This document shows positions 11,569 to 24,900 of a stretch of 64,000 nucleotides of DNA, in pieces. The stretch comes from Drosophila miranda (Eukaryota; Arthropoda; Insecta; Diptera; Drosophilidae), in contig NC_046675.1 in the NCBI RefSeq assembly GCF_003369915.1, positions 14,818,001 through 14,882,000 of the forward strand. The letters are read 5' to 3'. Position 1 is the stretch's first letter. Every line of letters starts with the position of its first letter. Under the pieces are notes generated by a model that saw only the letters and a program-made list of their open reading frames with translations, searched no databases and was not told the origin of the DNA. Both the position numbers and the translations under genes were made by a program.

Positions 11569-12335
11569 ATATTGCTTTGTTCGCGCCCGCATTTTGTGGG
11601 CGTCTGTGGGTGTGGCTGGCCCTGGTCCTTGGTCCCTGGTCCCTGGTTCTCTGGAAACTTCGCTTAGTTGCTATTGTAAATTTAATGTCAACACTAAAGA
11701 TTAAGAGTTTAATGCGCACTTTGGTTAACAAATTTTTTATTTTTATAGCCCTTCGTCGAAAGGGGCCAAAGGCGGCAAAGGGGGCTGCACTTTTGACTGC
11801 CATAAATCGAAAATTAAGTTGGAAACTCGAAACAACTGGGATTATCAGCTTAGTTGAGAGACACGAATTATGCAGTAGAATTAACTCGATAAATTTTAAA
11901 GCCAATGCGAGGACACTAATCGGGCGTATTGGGAGTACAGTCGATATGAAGGGTACATAATAATACGAATTTACGAATTCTATACATATTCATAGACCCG
12001 GAATATCCCCTCTAAAAGGCAGTCCCCCAAGGGGGAAAAGCATTAACGAATGGTGAAACCATTTTACGACTCCTCTTGCAGGATTAGGCACTCAAAGAGA
12101 CCACATTAATGTACTTCAATCAACTATAAATGTAATTCAGAGTACTCCAATACACGGTTCTTACTTGTGTACTCTGATTGAATCAGCAGCCTTCTTAATG
12201 AACATCAAAGCATCATTAAAATTCTATTAGCAGGCACACCATCAGAAAAAACAGCTAAAATTTCTTTCATCAACAAAGTAGACTGCGATTTCTTGCATAA
12301 TTCATGACCGACTTGGCCGGAAATTACACGAATGT

Positions 12336-12370
12336 GAATGCGAGTGCGAGTGCGAGTGCGAGTGCGAGTA
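12336..12370. repeat. Hexamer repeat GCGAGT
   Basis: Five near-perfect GCGAGT units, producing false open frames (RVRVRV or HSHSHS) on both strands. Confidence 0.85.
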
Positions 12371-15300
12371 CGTGCAGGAGTACACGACTCCAGCATACCA
12401 GAAAGTAATCGCGTGGCTGTGGCTGTGGCTATGGCAGCGGCTGTGGATGCCGTGCCATATGGGATTTCTCACAACCTCATGTACAATGCATATAACTCTC
12501 TGCCTCTCGCTAAAATGCAAACAATTAGATGCAATTAAAGCCATGCAAATGATGCATTTGCCAAAGCGTTTAGCTGCCACAAAAGCGCATATCGCTTGGT
12601 CCCTTGGCCCCCCCCTTGGTCAGGACAATGCCTGTCCGTCAGCCAAGTCAACATTTGCATAATTTCCATTGAGGGCCAGTAGAGCAGAGTAGATAGACGG
12701 TTCCCCGATACAGACAGCAGTAATTAGTGTGCGCGGGCGGGGGCGAGGGTGGGGGCGGGCATGTATGCCTTTCCGTGCAGCAGGTCACGCACATCAAACC
12801 GGAAATGAGCAGCGGAAATCGCGTCCATCGTGGCATACAAAATGGAGGAAAGCCTAGCCCCATGCGGGATGCCAATATATGTATGTGTGAGTGCTCTCGA
12901 AGCGATAAAGGTTGAGTGGGGGTCTGAGTGGGGGCTTGAGTGGGCGAATAGGATAAACAGATATCGCATTATCTAATCCAGTGGAGGACTCCATTAAGGA
13001 TAAAACGTAGAAGCATCCCACGCACCGCGCTCAACAAACTAATTAGCGAAAATGTCTACATTGGCCGATACTCAAATTAAAATGATAAATAATTATTTAT
13101 TTAAAGCTGCAATCAGAGTGAGAGCGGGAGGGAGGGGGGAGGTCTACTCATATTTCTCCTAATTAAAAACTGTGTGCGTAATTCTGCAGCTGTAGTTATT
13201 TTTAATTAAAGTGCACCACACACAGAGTGTTCGTGTCCGTGGCAGGAGAGACGAAGGCGCCACGTCATTAGCCGTTTACTCGGGGACATGCAAATGACGG
13301 AGGCACCGAGACTGCGGTTGCAACACTGCCACCGCCACCGCCACCGCCACTGCCCCCACCTGGACCTGGATTTGGACCTCATGCTGACCGTAAATAGATG
13401 GCGGTGGCCACGGACTTTGTAGTTGTGCACTTAGGCGGCACGTTTGAAATTACAGAATTAGTGGCCGACGCGTCGCCCCTCCCCCCCCCTCCTCGCATTG
13501 TGGGTCGAGTGTGTGGGCGCCATTTTGCAAGCGGAAGTGCCAGTTACATGATGTGCGTGCAACGCTGGCAACGAAGGAAGGACGGAGGCGGAGTCGGGGC
13601 TCGGGTAAATTAACTTTGCGGCTAGTTTGTAGCTTTGTCGCCTTGTCGCCGAGCTGCTTTGTCGCTGAGCTGGCCGTGTCAGCACCTTTAGTTTCTTGTT
13701 TTCAATTTGCAATGTTGCAACGTTGCATTTTGGACGCGACTTCATCAGCAGCGCTTAGCGGTGCCACACACTCTTGCCACACTTTCCACCCTACCCTTCG
13801 CCCCCTTTAATGCATTGGCAGGGCAGTCACGTGCAAAGAAGGAGCAGCCTCTACCGCAATGCTGTTGCACTTTATAAGCTTTCAACGATGCCTGCCTGCC
13901 TGCTGCTGACGTTGGCGTCGGCTCCCAACGGACATTTTGCCTTTTTGGCTTCAAAGTGGAAAATGTGTTCAAGGAGAGCCAGAGAGAGAGAGAGGCATGG
14001 ACGGGGCCATGTGTGACCTGGTGCTGACATAAAGTCCTCTCCTCCGCCTCTGCGGTAATTCAAATTTTACATTTCCCCCAAGAACATGACATGCCCCAAC
14101 ACGCCCCACACACACACTTCGAACAGCCTCTTGAACATTTCCGCAGACAATACTCTGTACTTGTTGCATAATAATTGCGCAAATTTCGGGCATAATTGCA
14201 GGGCCAAGACGAAGATTGTGGCCTCAAGCCCTGCCTGCCGACTGAGTGGGCTGAGTGGGGAATGGAATCGAGTGGGGGCTTTGGCATGTAATCCTAGAAT
14301 TTAAATTGTGCATTCTCGTATGAGTACTCGTCCTCGTACTCGTGCAAGAGCCATTCGGTTTTAGCTAGAATGTTTACCTGCCAGGCCGCAAATGTGGGTG
14401 TGCCATGACAATGGGGCAGGGGATCTGTCAGATTTTCCCCTCTGTTGCCACATACTCGTCTGAAAATGCCAGGGGGGGGCCAGGCCATAGCCAGGCAATT
14501 GCAAATTCCCATCAAACTCGAGCTCAAAACTCAATCAAGGCTAATATAAAGGATCTGTGTTTGTCCTGACAGATTGGAAGAGTGCATAAAGCCAAAGCAA
14601 AAACGATTCAAAGACTACTGGCTACTACTGGCACAAGGATGTGCTCTAATAGTTTCAGCTTTCAACAGTGACAAATACGACAAGAGAAATAATCCTCAAT
14701 CCTGCTCAGGAACAGTCCCTTCGTATTGATTTGCTTTTATTGGCTTCGTTTCTGTTTATTTAAATTTCCATCAAATATTTATTGAAATATACGTAGCATG
14801 TGCTCCACACATTCGTGTTTCTGTGATCAATATTCATGAGCCAATTTAAAGCAGTATTTATACAGTGGAAAGTTCAATTTAAATCCCAATAATCCCCTGC
14901 AATCCTCAAGCGGCTAACACTTGTGTTGGCCATTTGTGAAAAACCATAGAATTCAATTTAAATTCGATTCAATGAGTGGCCAAAAACTGACACTCTGCCG
15001 CTTCGCAGGTCAAAATTGAAATGGAAATTTTCGCGGTTAGTCTCGGAAAAGTGTCAGCACCAGAGCCACAAAATGCAAGAAAAAAACATCATTAATATTT
15101 GTCGCCGGTGGCGGAATTTGAACAGTTTTTTCCATGGTGCAGCGGAAATCTTGTCAAAGCTAAATAATTGAAAAACTTTTGGCGCCCGGAGACAATCGCC
15201 GAGAGTGGCTTAGAGTCAAAGATGATGCTGCGGGCATCTGCCTTTAATTAAAAGACATTCAACCGAGGAAGGACCATAGCTAGAACCAGAACAAGGACAA

Positions 15301-15944
15301 GGACCAGGACCAGAAACCGGACCAGGAGCTCGAAAGGGAGCCAGAGGCTTGTGGTCGCTCTCAGTGTCCGTCCATTAATGCTACACAATAACCAATTTAC
15401 CACTTAACTTTCAGCATTCTCCTCGACGAGCGCTCTTTCGTGATGAAATGCCAGGCGCTCCGAGGGTAAGCCCTCTTGACAGCGTGCCCTGCTCCTGGGT
15501 GCAACAGGGCGTTGCAACAGGCCAGGGCGCATAAATGTCAAGAATGTTGACTGAAAATAGTAGTCCGCTGACAGAGTAATGCAGCAGAGGCTCAGGCCCC
15601 TGTCCGTGCAACAGGAGAGGAGGGCCGCCACTCGGCCATTGTGTCCTGTTGCAAGACCAGCGGCCTTTGTGCGAGTTGCCACCTCCAGTGGACAGCAGAG
15701 GCTGTTGCAGAGTCTGGATTTGTGGATTCTAGGAATTTCTCTCTCTATTATAACTAAAAGAGCTTGAGCGGGGAAAAATGCCTCAAAGTAGAGTATCATT
15801 TACGAAAAGCCTCGGAATCTACTACTCTCCCACCAAGCTGAACAATTTAAATATGATTTTGTACATTTTATAAAAGAGATTGATGCGAAATTGATTTAAT
15901 TCCTCTCGTGTGACACACGCAGACGACGTCCTCCGCTGAGGTTT

Positions 15945-15972
15945 TTGGCTTTCGGCTTTCGGCTTTCGGCTT
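15945..15972. repeat. TTTCGGC heptamer repeat
   Basis: Four units of a 7-bp repeat. Confidence 0.8.
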
Positions 15973-18900
15973 GAAGTGGCAATTTAATACCACTTTGTCT
16001 GGTGGCCCCCGGCGGTGGTGGGCGCCTCATGGTGTTTGTTGCTTCATTCTGCCATCGAAAATACAGCAAATACTAGGATTCCAGCGAAACAAGCCGCAAT
16101 AATAACGTTCCTGCATAATTTGATAACACACGACTCGACACGACACAGCCGCCTGGTAAGTGGGATGCCTGCCTCGCTCCTATCGCTTGATGGCCTCGAG
16201 ATTGTCACATGAAGAGGCAGCCACAGAAAGAGATGGGGAGAGCGAGAGGGTGGCATGCCAACACTCTGGCATTTGTGTTTGCTCAAGCTTAAGTGGCGTT
16301 GGCTTTGGCTTTTGTGTGTTTTCTGGGGGGTGGTGCAGCTGCTTCCGTTTCAGCTCCACTTGCCCCCACAGTACACACCACACCTCAGCGACCCCTGGCA
16401 CCCCTCTATTGACAGTTGTTCTTAATGGCATCACAATGTTTTGCCCGGTCCCGGTCCTGGTCCCGGTCCCGGTCCGGGTTTTGTTTTAAGACAATTTATG
16501 CTTGATTGCATTGATTGATTAAGCACACACTCGTGCCCCGTACAGGTCCTGGCTCTGGGCTCTGTCGGTATAATAATTTCCAACTTTAATTAGCTCGTTC
16601 ATGTGGCGGAACCGAGATGAATTTCAATTTTGGTCTGGGATACCCTTAATCGCGGGGGCAGCATCCAATTTTGCGGCTGGCTAACAGAGAACTTTGTAAT
16701 TAAAACTTTTGGCCAACACAAATATTGAATAATAAATTGTTTTATGCTGCAGTTAAAAGTTTTTGCCCCTGCCACAATGCGGCAAAGGAGAAGAAGTGGC
16801 GCTAAATTGTAAATTTGCCTTCAATTCGATTAGTGGAAACTTTCAAAAGCAATCTCCAAAGGATATCGCCCGCAATGTCAATGTTCAAGCGCAAACTGGG
16901 ATGAAAAGGATCCACTCAAATGGAATATAGAGTGCGCACAAAGGACAGTCTATCGCAGAAAATATGACAGGACATAAAGCACATTAATTGCTGGAGAAAG
17001 CCCCATCCCTTTTCCCCTCTGCTGTCGATTCGAGTCGCATTAATATTCAGCCCACACTCGGGACAGGACTCCGAGTCGGACATCGACACTGCGTCGGGGC
17101 AAGGACATGGCTTCATAAACCAAATCAAAGCCAGTCAACGGTTGTCATTTTTCACATGAAGCAAATTATCCCTGGACGTACGATGTGTGTACACATTTCA
17201 GCCCCACTTCTTTGCAGAACTTTGATCTTTTATTCGAGTCCTGACTCAGCAGAAACAATGGCAGAAGGAAACAAAAAAGAAACAGAAAGCAGCCTTGCTT
17301 TGATTTTCATGAATGACAAAATGCTGCTGTCATGACATCAGCTCGTGGCTTTCTGCTGGCCAAATCCCTTCCAAAATGGAAACTAAACCGTTCGGACGGT
17401 CGCTCCGCCTTGCAGTCACTGAATGCAATCAAAGCTCAAATTAAATTTAAACTGATTCGAGTGCAGAGCGTGGGATGACCTGAATGTGTGTCCAGCCGAG
17501 TGTGTGGCTGCTACCTGGCGATGGGCCCCAGCCCCAGACGATAATCTTGTTGTGGCAGCTGCAGTTTTACGGCTGACTTGACCCTAATTCCTGGCCATTG
17601 TCCCTGGCCAACGAGCGATGGATGGATGGGCATTGGCCGGAATCAAGTGAGCAATTAAGTGGCAACACAAAACGTGCTCTCATCGGAGCACCTTTACAAT
17701 TGGAGAGCATTCATAGGCAAACATTTCTTGGGACTCCATGTACTCGTACTCGTATTCATATTCATTCAATCAATTCCGCAGTGATTCAGCCCCCGGGCTG
17801 GGGACATTGAAATGCCATTAGCGTGTCCGAGAGGACCTGCTCCTGGGAACCGCAACAACTGCGGTCAGAGCTTGAAAGGGCCACAAAGCAGGGCACGACA
17901 GAACCGCAGCGAATTGTTGTGTGCCCCAATTCGACCGCAGTGTTGCAAACTAATTAAAGTCTTTCCCCCAGTCCCCTTTTCCCCCCTTTGAATAAAACAT
18001 TTTTGCGATTTGCGGCATTACTCATACGCCGCGTGGCACGGAGTTGGCAAGCGTCGGGATGCGAGCACACTTGTGGCTCATAAATTCTTAATTTGATGCC
18101 AGCATAATGAAATGCCTTCTCCATTGTTCCTCGGAGTTCAAATTGGAAAGTTTTTTCGGGCCCTTGTGCCCCCCGTGCCCTTGCCACCTGAACTTTCGGC
18201 CGCTAAATGCTTTTCTGGCTTATGCCGCAAACGCTGGGCTTCCTGCAAGCCCCTAAGTGGCAAGTGGCTGTAGTTTTTCATTAATTAAACACTTGGGCCC
18301 CCACACCAGCCACTCGCAACTGACATTCTCCTTGGCTGGCACTCGCTGTTCGCTGCTCGCTTCGCTGCTTGCCGATGCTGCCGCTGCCTTCATCGGATTA
18401 GTGTGCTGCACTCCGTTTTGGGGCAGGGTCCCCTCTGCGGGGTGGCTCGGTGGCTTGGCGGACGCCAAGTGCAAATTGAATTGTTGGTTTCGGGTCTTAC
18501 TTTGGGGTTTCGGCTGCGGTTTGGGGTTCTGGCTCTGGTCCTCCGCTTATCGATTTGCCATTTGGCTGTCCCTGTCCTGGCGCTTTATTCCCGGCTATTT
18601 TTATACCAATAATGGCTCTGAATTGTCGCTAAAATGTTTATAATGTTCATGCTGTAAATGTAAATTGCTTACCCAGACACACCGCCACTCGCACTCGTAC
18701 CACCCATTGATTCATTCACTGCCATGCCACAGAGAAATTGTATCCGCCGCGAGATAAGCTCCTCATTTAATGAAACTTTTTTATTACTTCCTGACACTCC
18801 ACTGAGCCACGCATTTCAATTGCCCCGCCAGTCGATCTTAATGCGATTTCGATTGCGAAACTGCAGCAGAGTTCATCAGCTACGAAATGCGAGTACATGC

Positions 18901-21900
18901 GAGTACATACAATGGTAATGAGCTGCTCACAAATGCCCTGGCTATAATCATTATGAAGAGCCATTGGACCACTCAAAGAACCAGTAAAAGCTTTTAACGC
19001 CTTGTTCGAATGAATAAATGGGATATATGTTGGCTCGATTGCTGTATCTTCAACTAAAGAACCATTTCATTAATTTAAAGCCAGATTAAGTACTGATTTC
19101 CAACTACATAATATTACTCTCTTCTCAATGACATTGAGAGCCTCTTTGGGTAATTTTTTCATTTGAAAATCTAAAAATGAGATTCCCCAAACCAATTTGT
19201 ACATTTATGGATTCGAGAAAATGTCCATTTACTGAGAATTTATGATGAATTTCCTACAAATTGTCTCTTTCTGTCAGTCAATTAGAGAGCAGAATCAGAA
19301 TATTCTAGGGTTCTGTGGAATATTTCAATTTGAAATAAAAGAAAACACAAATTCGTTTCCGTATTACAGCACTTCACCGATGCAGGCCATAGAGAGTATG
19401 AAAGGCGTAACAATATTGGCAAATTGGTTGAGTTTTTTTGCCATTTTGGCCAAGAGACCACGTTACAGAATCCCATTAAATTCGCTCGCCCGATGTAACT
19501 TTGTATTATCCCAAAGGCAGGACGAACGACGACACGAAACGAAACCAAAACTAGACCCAGAAATGTCGGAAAAAGTGACAATTCTGTTGGAAGATGCGGG
19601 AGAGTGTGTGGGATATGTGCGGGATATGGAAAAAACCGGTTGAAAATACGAGAATTGAAGAGACAATTTTTTATGATTTCTGACAGCTGGTATTCAGAGC
19701 GAGTGTTGAATTTATGGGACCTGTAAAAAGTGTCGCATGTTGCCAAGAAACCGATGCGGGAGACAGTGAGATACATGTTGTCTTTCTGTGGGGCCATCTG
19801 CATCGGAAAATGAAGCTTCCACAAGAAAGTTTTCCATGTAGCACGTACAAAGAAATAACAAGCGAATTAATTAATTAATCGTTGGTTAAGTTTCGTGTTC
19901 GAGTGGAACGACACATTAACGACACTTGTCCTGGGATGGATGGTCCTTCTGCCGGCTCCTGTGCGGGGGTTTTTTATACGGATGGACACGAAAACCGAAA
20001 TCTAATTGACAGCCGTGATTTATGCATGTTAACACATTAATTGGACATTCAACAGAATGAAGGCCATCGAATGAATCAACCGAAAAGGTGTCCGTGTCCA
20101 TGGCCACTACAGGCACAACAGGCCCCTGGACAAGGAACAAGAAACACGAAACAAGACACAAGGAATAGCAAGGACGACATCGAGTCAAGGTTCATTTAAT
20201 GGTCGGCAAGGCCCCGGGGCAGCAATTTCTGGCAAAAGAATGTTAACCGAAAAGCAAAAGAAATCCCCGCCGCCACCTCCCAAGGCAAGCTCCATGGCCA
20301 ACTGGAGGGCAAAGAATGTTCCGTAGTCCGGGCACGTGTATCTGTGTGACTGTCCTTTCTGTGGCTCTGTATGTGTGTGTGTGAGTTGTTGGTTGGGAAA
20401 AGAAAGTCAAAGGAAATTTGCATGAATGGCAAATGATTCTCGGAGGCGGCACACAGCGAGTGGCAACTGTCCAGGAGCCCCGACCCCGTCGAATGTTGGC
20501 TTTAAGGAGCACTTTAAGCCGTAATCAAGAGGTGAATCGCCCTTTATATTAATTGGCCATATTGCCTGACCTGATAAAGTAAAACTGAAGCGCTGCCAAT
20601 AAAACTAAAGAGCCAAAGATTAGCCGCAAAACCAAGGGCAAATGAACACAAGAAAAGAAGAACAGAAGAGCAGAAGAAACCCCAAAATGCCAGAGAACAA
20701 ACGAAGCAACAAATGCACAAACTGGTCTGGGACTTTTGCTTAACATTAAATTTGATTGAGATTAATAGCGAAATAAATGCTAAAGATTATTATGGCCGAC
20801 TGCCAGCCTGCCATGAGCCACTGGAGGGGGAATCCCGAAGAAACGGCCGAATTTCGGTGTTAATTTTATTTCTTATTAGCGGCCAACGCTGAGGGAGCTC
20901 AAGCCTCGAGACACTGCAATTTCGTTCCAGCAAAATGATTTGCAGTCCAGTTAATTGTTGCGGGGGATCATTAGCATAAATCAGCAAACAAATAGAACTG
21001 GCCCATAAATTGGCCATCTCAGTGGCAGAGCCTGAATAAACAATTGTGTAATTTCATATTGGAACTGCTGCCCGGCCAATTGGCATTTGAAATTTATGTG
21101 TCCTGATGCCCATTCCACCCATTGGGCGGGGAGACAGCCCGAATGTGTGCTTATCCAGGAGTCAGAGTGTCGGAGGGATCTCCCACTGGACCTCGACCAC
21201 AGTGCCAGCGCCACAGCCCAATGAACTACGTTTGTCCTCAGCTGTCAGCTGACTGCTGGCCAGCGGGTTGTTTGCCCAGCTCTCTGGACACAACACAGCC
21301 AGCTTGGTCGGCTATTTATCATGCAACAAACTTACGTTTGTCATCCAACCCACATTTCCCGGAGGGAGTGGCCCCAGGCCCTGGATCCCAGTCCCTGGCA
21401 GACTATTAACCGGAGCTACTTTCAGCAGCAAGCGGCGAAACAATTCTTGCGTACATAAATTTCATTTATGAAATTCATTTGCGCAAACTTCGCAACCGAA
21501 AAGTATGCTACAGACATATACCCAGCGGCGGCAACAGTGCGTATGAGCAATGTGTCAACTATGAAGTTTTTCGGCTCTGTGTGGGGGGTGTGTGTGTGTC
21601 TGCGCCATGTCGTGTGTGACATTCATGATTGATGCATGTGTTTGAGCTCCTCCTTCCCACCCTCTGCCATGCGCTTGTGTCTGTCTTTGCAATTTTTGCT
21701 GCTGCTTTCGGTTTTATGATTTCAATCAAGTCAAGTGGATTTGCATTCTTGTTTAAGTTTTCACGGCCTGCCCTCCATCGTACACTTCTCTCACTGTCAT
21801 TATCGCCTCGCTGTGTGCGTGCCTCGTTCTCCCTCGCTCCCTCTGTGTCTGTGTGTGGCAGAGTGGGGTCCCTTAGCTGGAGGACCCTTATCGGGCCGCG

Positions 21901-24900
21901 CGCATCTAAGTGGGTCAACAGCAGCGAGTGCCGCAACAATGGTCGTGCCCTCCTCTTGACCACGTTTTAATGCGTCCGTCAGTCTCGGCTGCTTATTAGC
22001 ATTAATTGTGAATTGTCGGATGGGCTTGGCAATTCGCTTTAATTAAACTCTGACTTGAGCTTAAACTCTTTAAACCACTTCAAATTTGGCCATCTTCGGT
22101 CAGGCGTTCGAGATGGGCAGCTGGAAAAACAAAAGCCAACAATTGGATAACGAAGACTTGACTGAACTGAACTTTTGGCTTTCAGGCAAATAACGTAAAA
22201 CACATTTTAATAAATAAATTAAAAAGCGAACGAGGCAAATCTGCAGCGAAAACATTTCGGAGGCAAAGTTCGGGCGAAGTGAAAAGTTTCTGCGAATTTC
22301 CTGTTGCATGCCGCTGGCATGCAGAGTGCTCGCCTTTCTCCTTTTCCCATCAAAGGAATAGTTTATGATGTCGGCAGGAGATCGCCGCAGGCGGTCATTT
22401 ATCAAGGGGGAACTTTTCAAAAGTGAAAATCCAAATAAATTTATATTAACAAAGGTCCTGGCTCGCAGGAAGCGCCGTGAAAGTGCTTTCCCATTGGGCC
22501 GAAAGTTGCGTTGGCAAATTAATTTTATTTAAGGCCAAAAACCCCATTTAACATAGCTGGACTAGCCGCAAACTGACTTTCATTCGCACTTGATGCGGGC
22601 TAATTGAGGTTGACATTTCTGGGGGTCCAGCTCATTTAATTGCAGTCACTTTGGGCGACCACACACCTCACACCCTGTACTCCCAACCCCACAAAAACAC
22701 TTGCCACTTTGATGGCAGCAGATTAACCAAAGCTGGCTGCTGCCGACTGTGACTCAATTGCCTGGAAGCGGAAGCCCAGCCTGAAGCAGACGTGACTCGG
22801 CCGGAAGGCGGCGGAAGAGGGCCGACAACATTGACAGCCATTAAAGATATATGTATTTATTTCGCGTCGAGTACTTCGATATGTGGAACATTATCGCCAG
22901 GCCCTAAGCAGGGCATCGACGAGGCATAATAAAGAGCCATCGCAATACGTTTAAGTAAAAGGAAAGAGCACAACTTATGATGGGATCCATCATTAATTCA
23001 ATCTATTTTCTTATGAAAACTATCATGCAACTCTCTCATGATCCACTTTATGCGACTTTCATGTTCCATCTTCCATCCTATCGTATCTCATAATTCTTTC
23101 AAAGCTGCTGCCCCTCTCCATATCCGTTACAGAAACTCCGTGTACGAGAACAAGTTGTAACAACCTTCGCTTTAAAATGGCAGAACTTATGTATTGCACA
23201 ACTGGCGCAAAACTTTTACAATGCCAGTCCGGAAGCGAAACGAATCAGCGACGGGGCGGGTGTGAGTGGGGGTGCAGCACCATCTGCTGGTTACGGGCTC
23301 CAACTACATGAACATGAACAGGAACAGCAGCAAGAACAAGCTGGGGCCGTGTAAGCCACGGGTACGGGGGGGGGGGTAAAAAAAGCAGTCATGGACAATG
23401 GACCACGGGGCGTATGAGTCTCCGCTTTCGTTTCATTTGTCTAGTGGTGGGTCGCGGGTGGCAGGTGCACGGAGTTACACGAAACTAGAGCTAAGAAATT
23501 TAATAAAGTTAAACTACATTCCGTCCGTACAGCTTCACTTGTTGATGTTGATGGATACTCGTATTTTGCGGTTTCCCAGGCAACCTGCCAGCCATCCAGC
23601 TAGCGACTGCCACTGACAAGCTCATCAAGGTGGAAAGCCTTTAGAAATTCCTTCAAGTTTCCATCTTATTACTGAATGCTTGCCTTATGAATATTTGAGG
23701 AATGCACAGAGATTCCCCGCGACAGACTGTGTTCTCCATTAGTGCACATTTATGCAAAAAGTAACTTTCAGCTACAAAGTGGCAGAGGGATGTCGTGGCG
23801 GTTGGCTGCACGTACCTGATGGAGGTATTTGTTTTGCCCCCCGCCGCAGGAGAGCGTAGCATCCTTTTCGAGCATAAATTATTATTGCTTTTCCAGCAGA
23901 ATTTAGAGAGTCCATGTGGGAGAATATTCTCCCAAGTGCTTGTTCATGTTTATGCATTTTGTTTGCATGCGAGCGAGTGTCAAGTGCAAGGTAATTTTGC
24001 ATTTATGAGGATATCCAGAGCAGGATATTTCCTACTTTCGAATGATTGTGATATCTTGTTAGTCTTCCACTCACATCTCTGTTTATGCACCTCTCCAGAT
24101 GTCAGCCAATAAAACCCAATGTCAGTCCGCACACGAGCCCCAGGCGGCTTCCCCATACAACATTCTGCATGCAACTTGTTTAAATGTTGCAGAATGACCA
24201 GAATTACACAGAGCAGATGTGGGCAGGCATGCTGAATCGATGGAGAGGCAGGCACTCTTCCACCAACGTCGTTGTGGATAACCCCAGATGAAGATGATGA
24301 AGAAGATCATGATGTACGTGGATCCAAAACGAAATAAACTGCAGCTAAGCCAATCTCCGTCTTTGGTCGGGGCAGGGGCTTCGAACGTTTTCATTACACA
24401 TCTCGTATGTGTTTGAGTCAGAAACCGAAGGGAGATAAAAATGTTTGTTGCCCGGACATATAACTTTTATAAGGCCATCGGCCGTCGGCCACTGTGGCTC
24501 TGGGGCCGGGGGCTTGGGTCCTGGGAGCCACAGACAAACAATTCTCGTACTTCGTAGCTGTTTCCTCTTTGCTTTCTCATACGAATGTTGTCGTCTTTCC
24601 GTTTCCTCGCACATGGCGGATATTTTACAACTTCCGGCCGCCGACGCCGCCTCCGCACGACCTTTCGCCGTGCATCTGTCGTGGCCTCAAGTGCGAGGAA
24701 CGGTCGTTAAATTTTAACACTGATGTGTTAATGCCCTCCCCCTGAAGGCTGCTGCACCGCTCCTCTCCCAGCCAAGGCGCTGACAGAGCCTTCCGTTGGG
24801 CGCAAACAATGTCAGCGCCACGGTTGCGGGCCAAATTTGTTTGACGAATTGCCAAAACATCTGAGCAATTTGTGCCCCGAGCGCGAACGAAGTTTGGCAA

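Noticed and set aside
11234-11905. 223-residue minus-strand open frame
   Set aside because: It runs through a (GT)n/(CT)n microsatellite (translated as THTHTH and ERE runs) and shows no domain; two other long frames overlap it on the plus strand.
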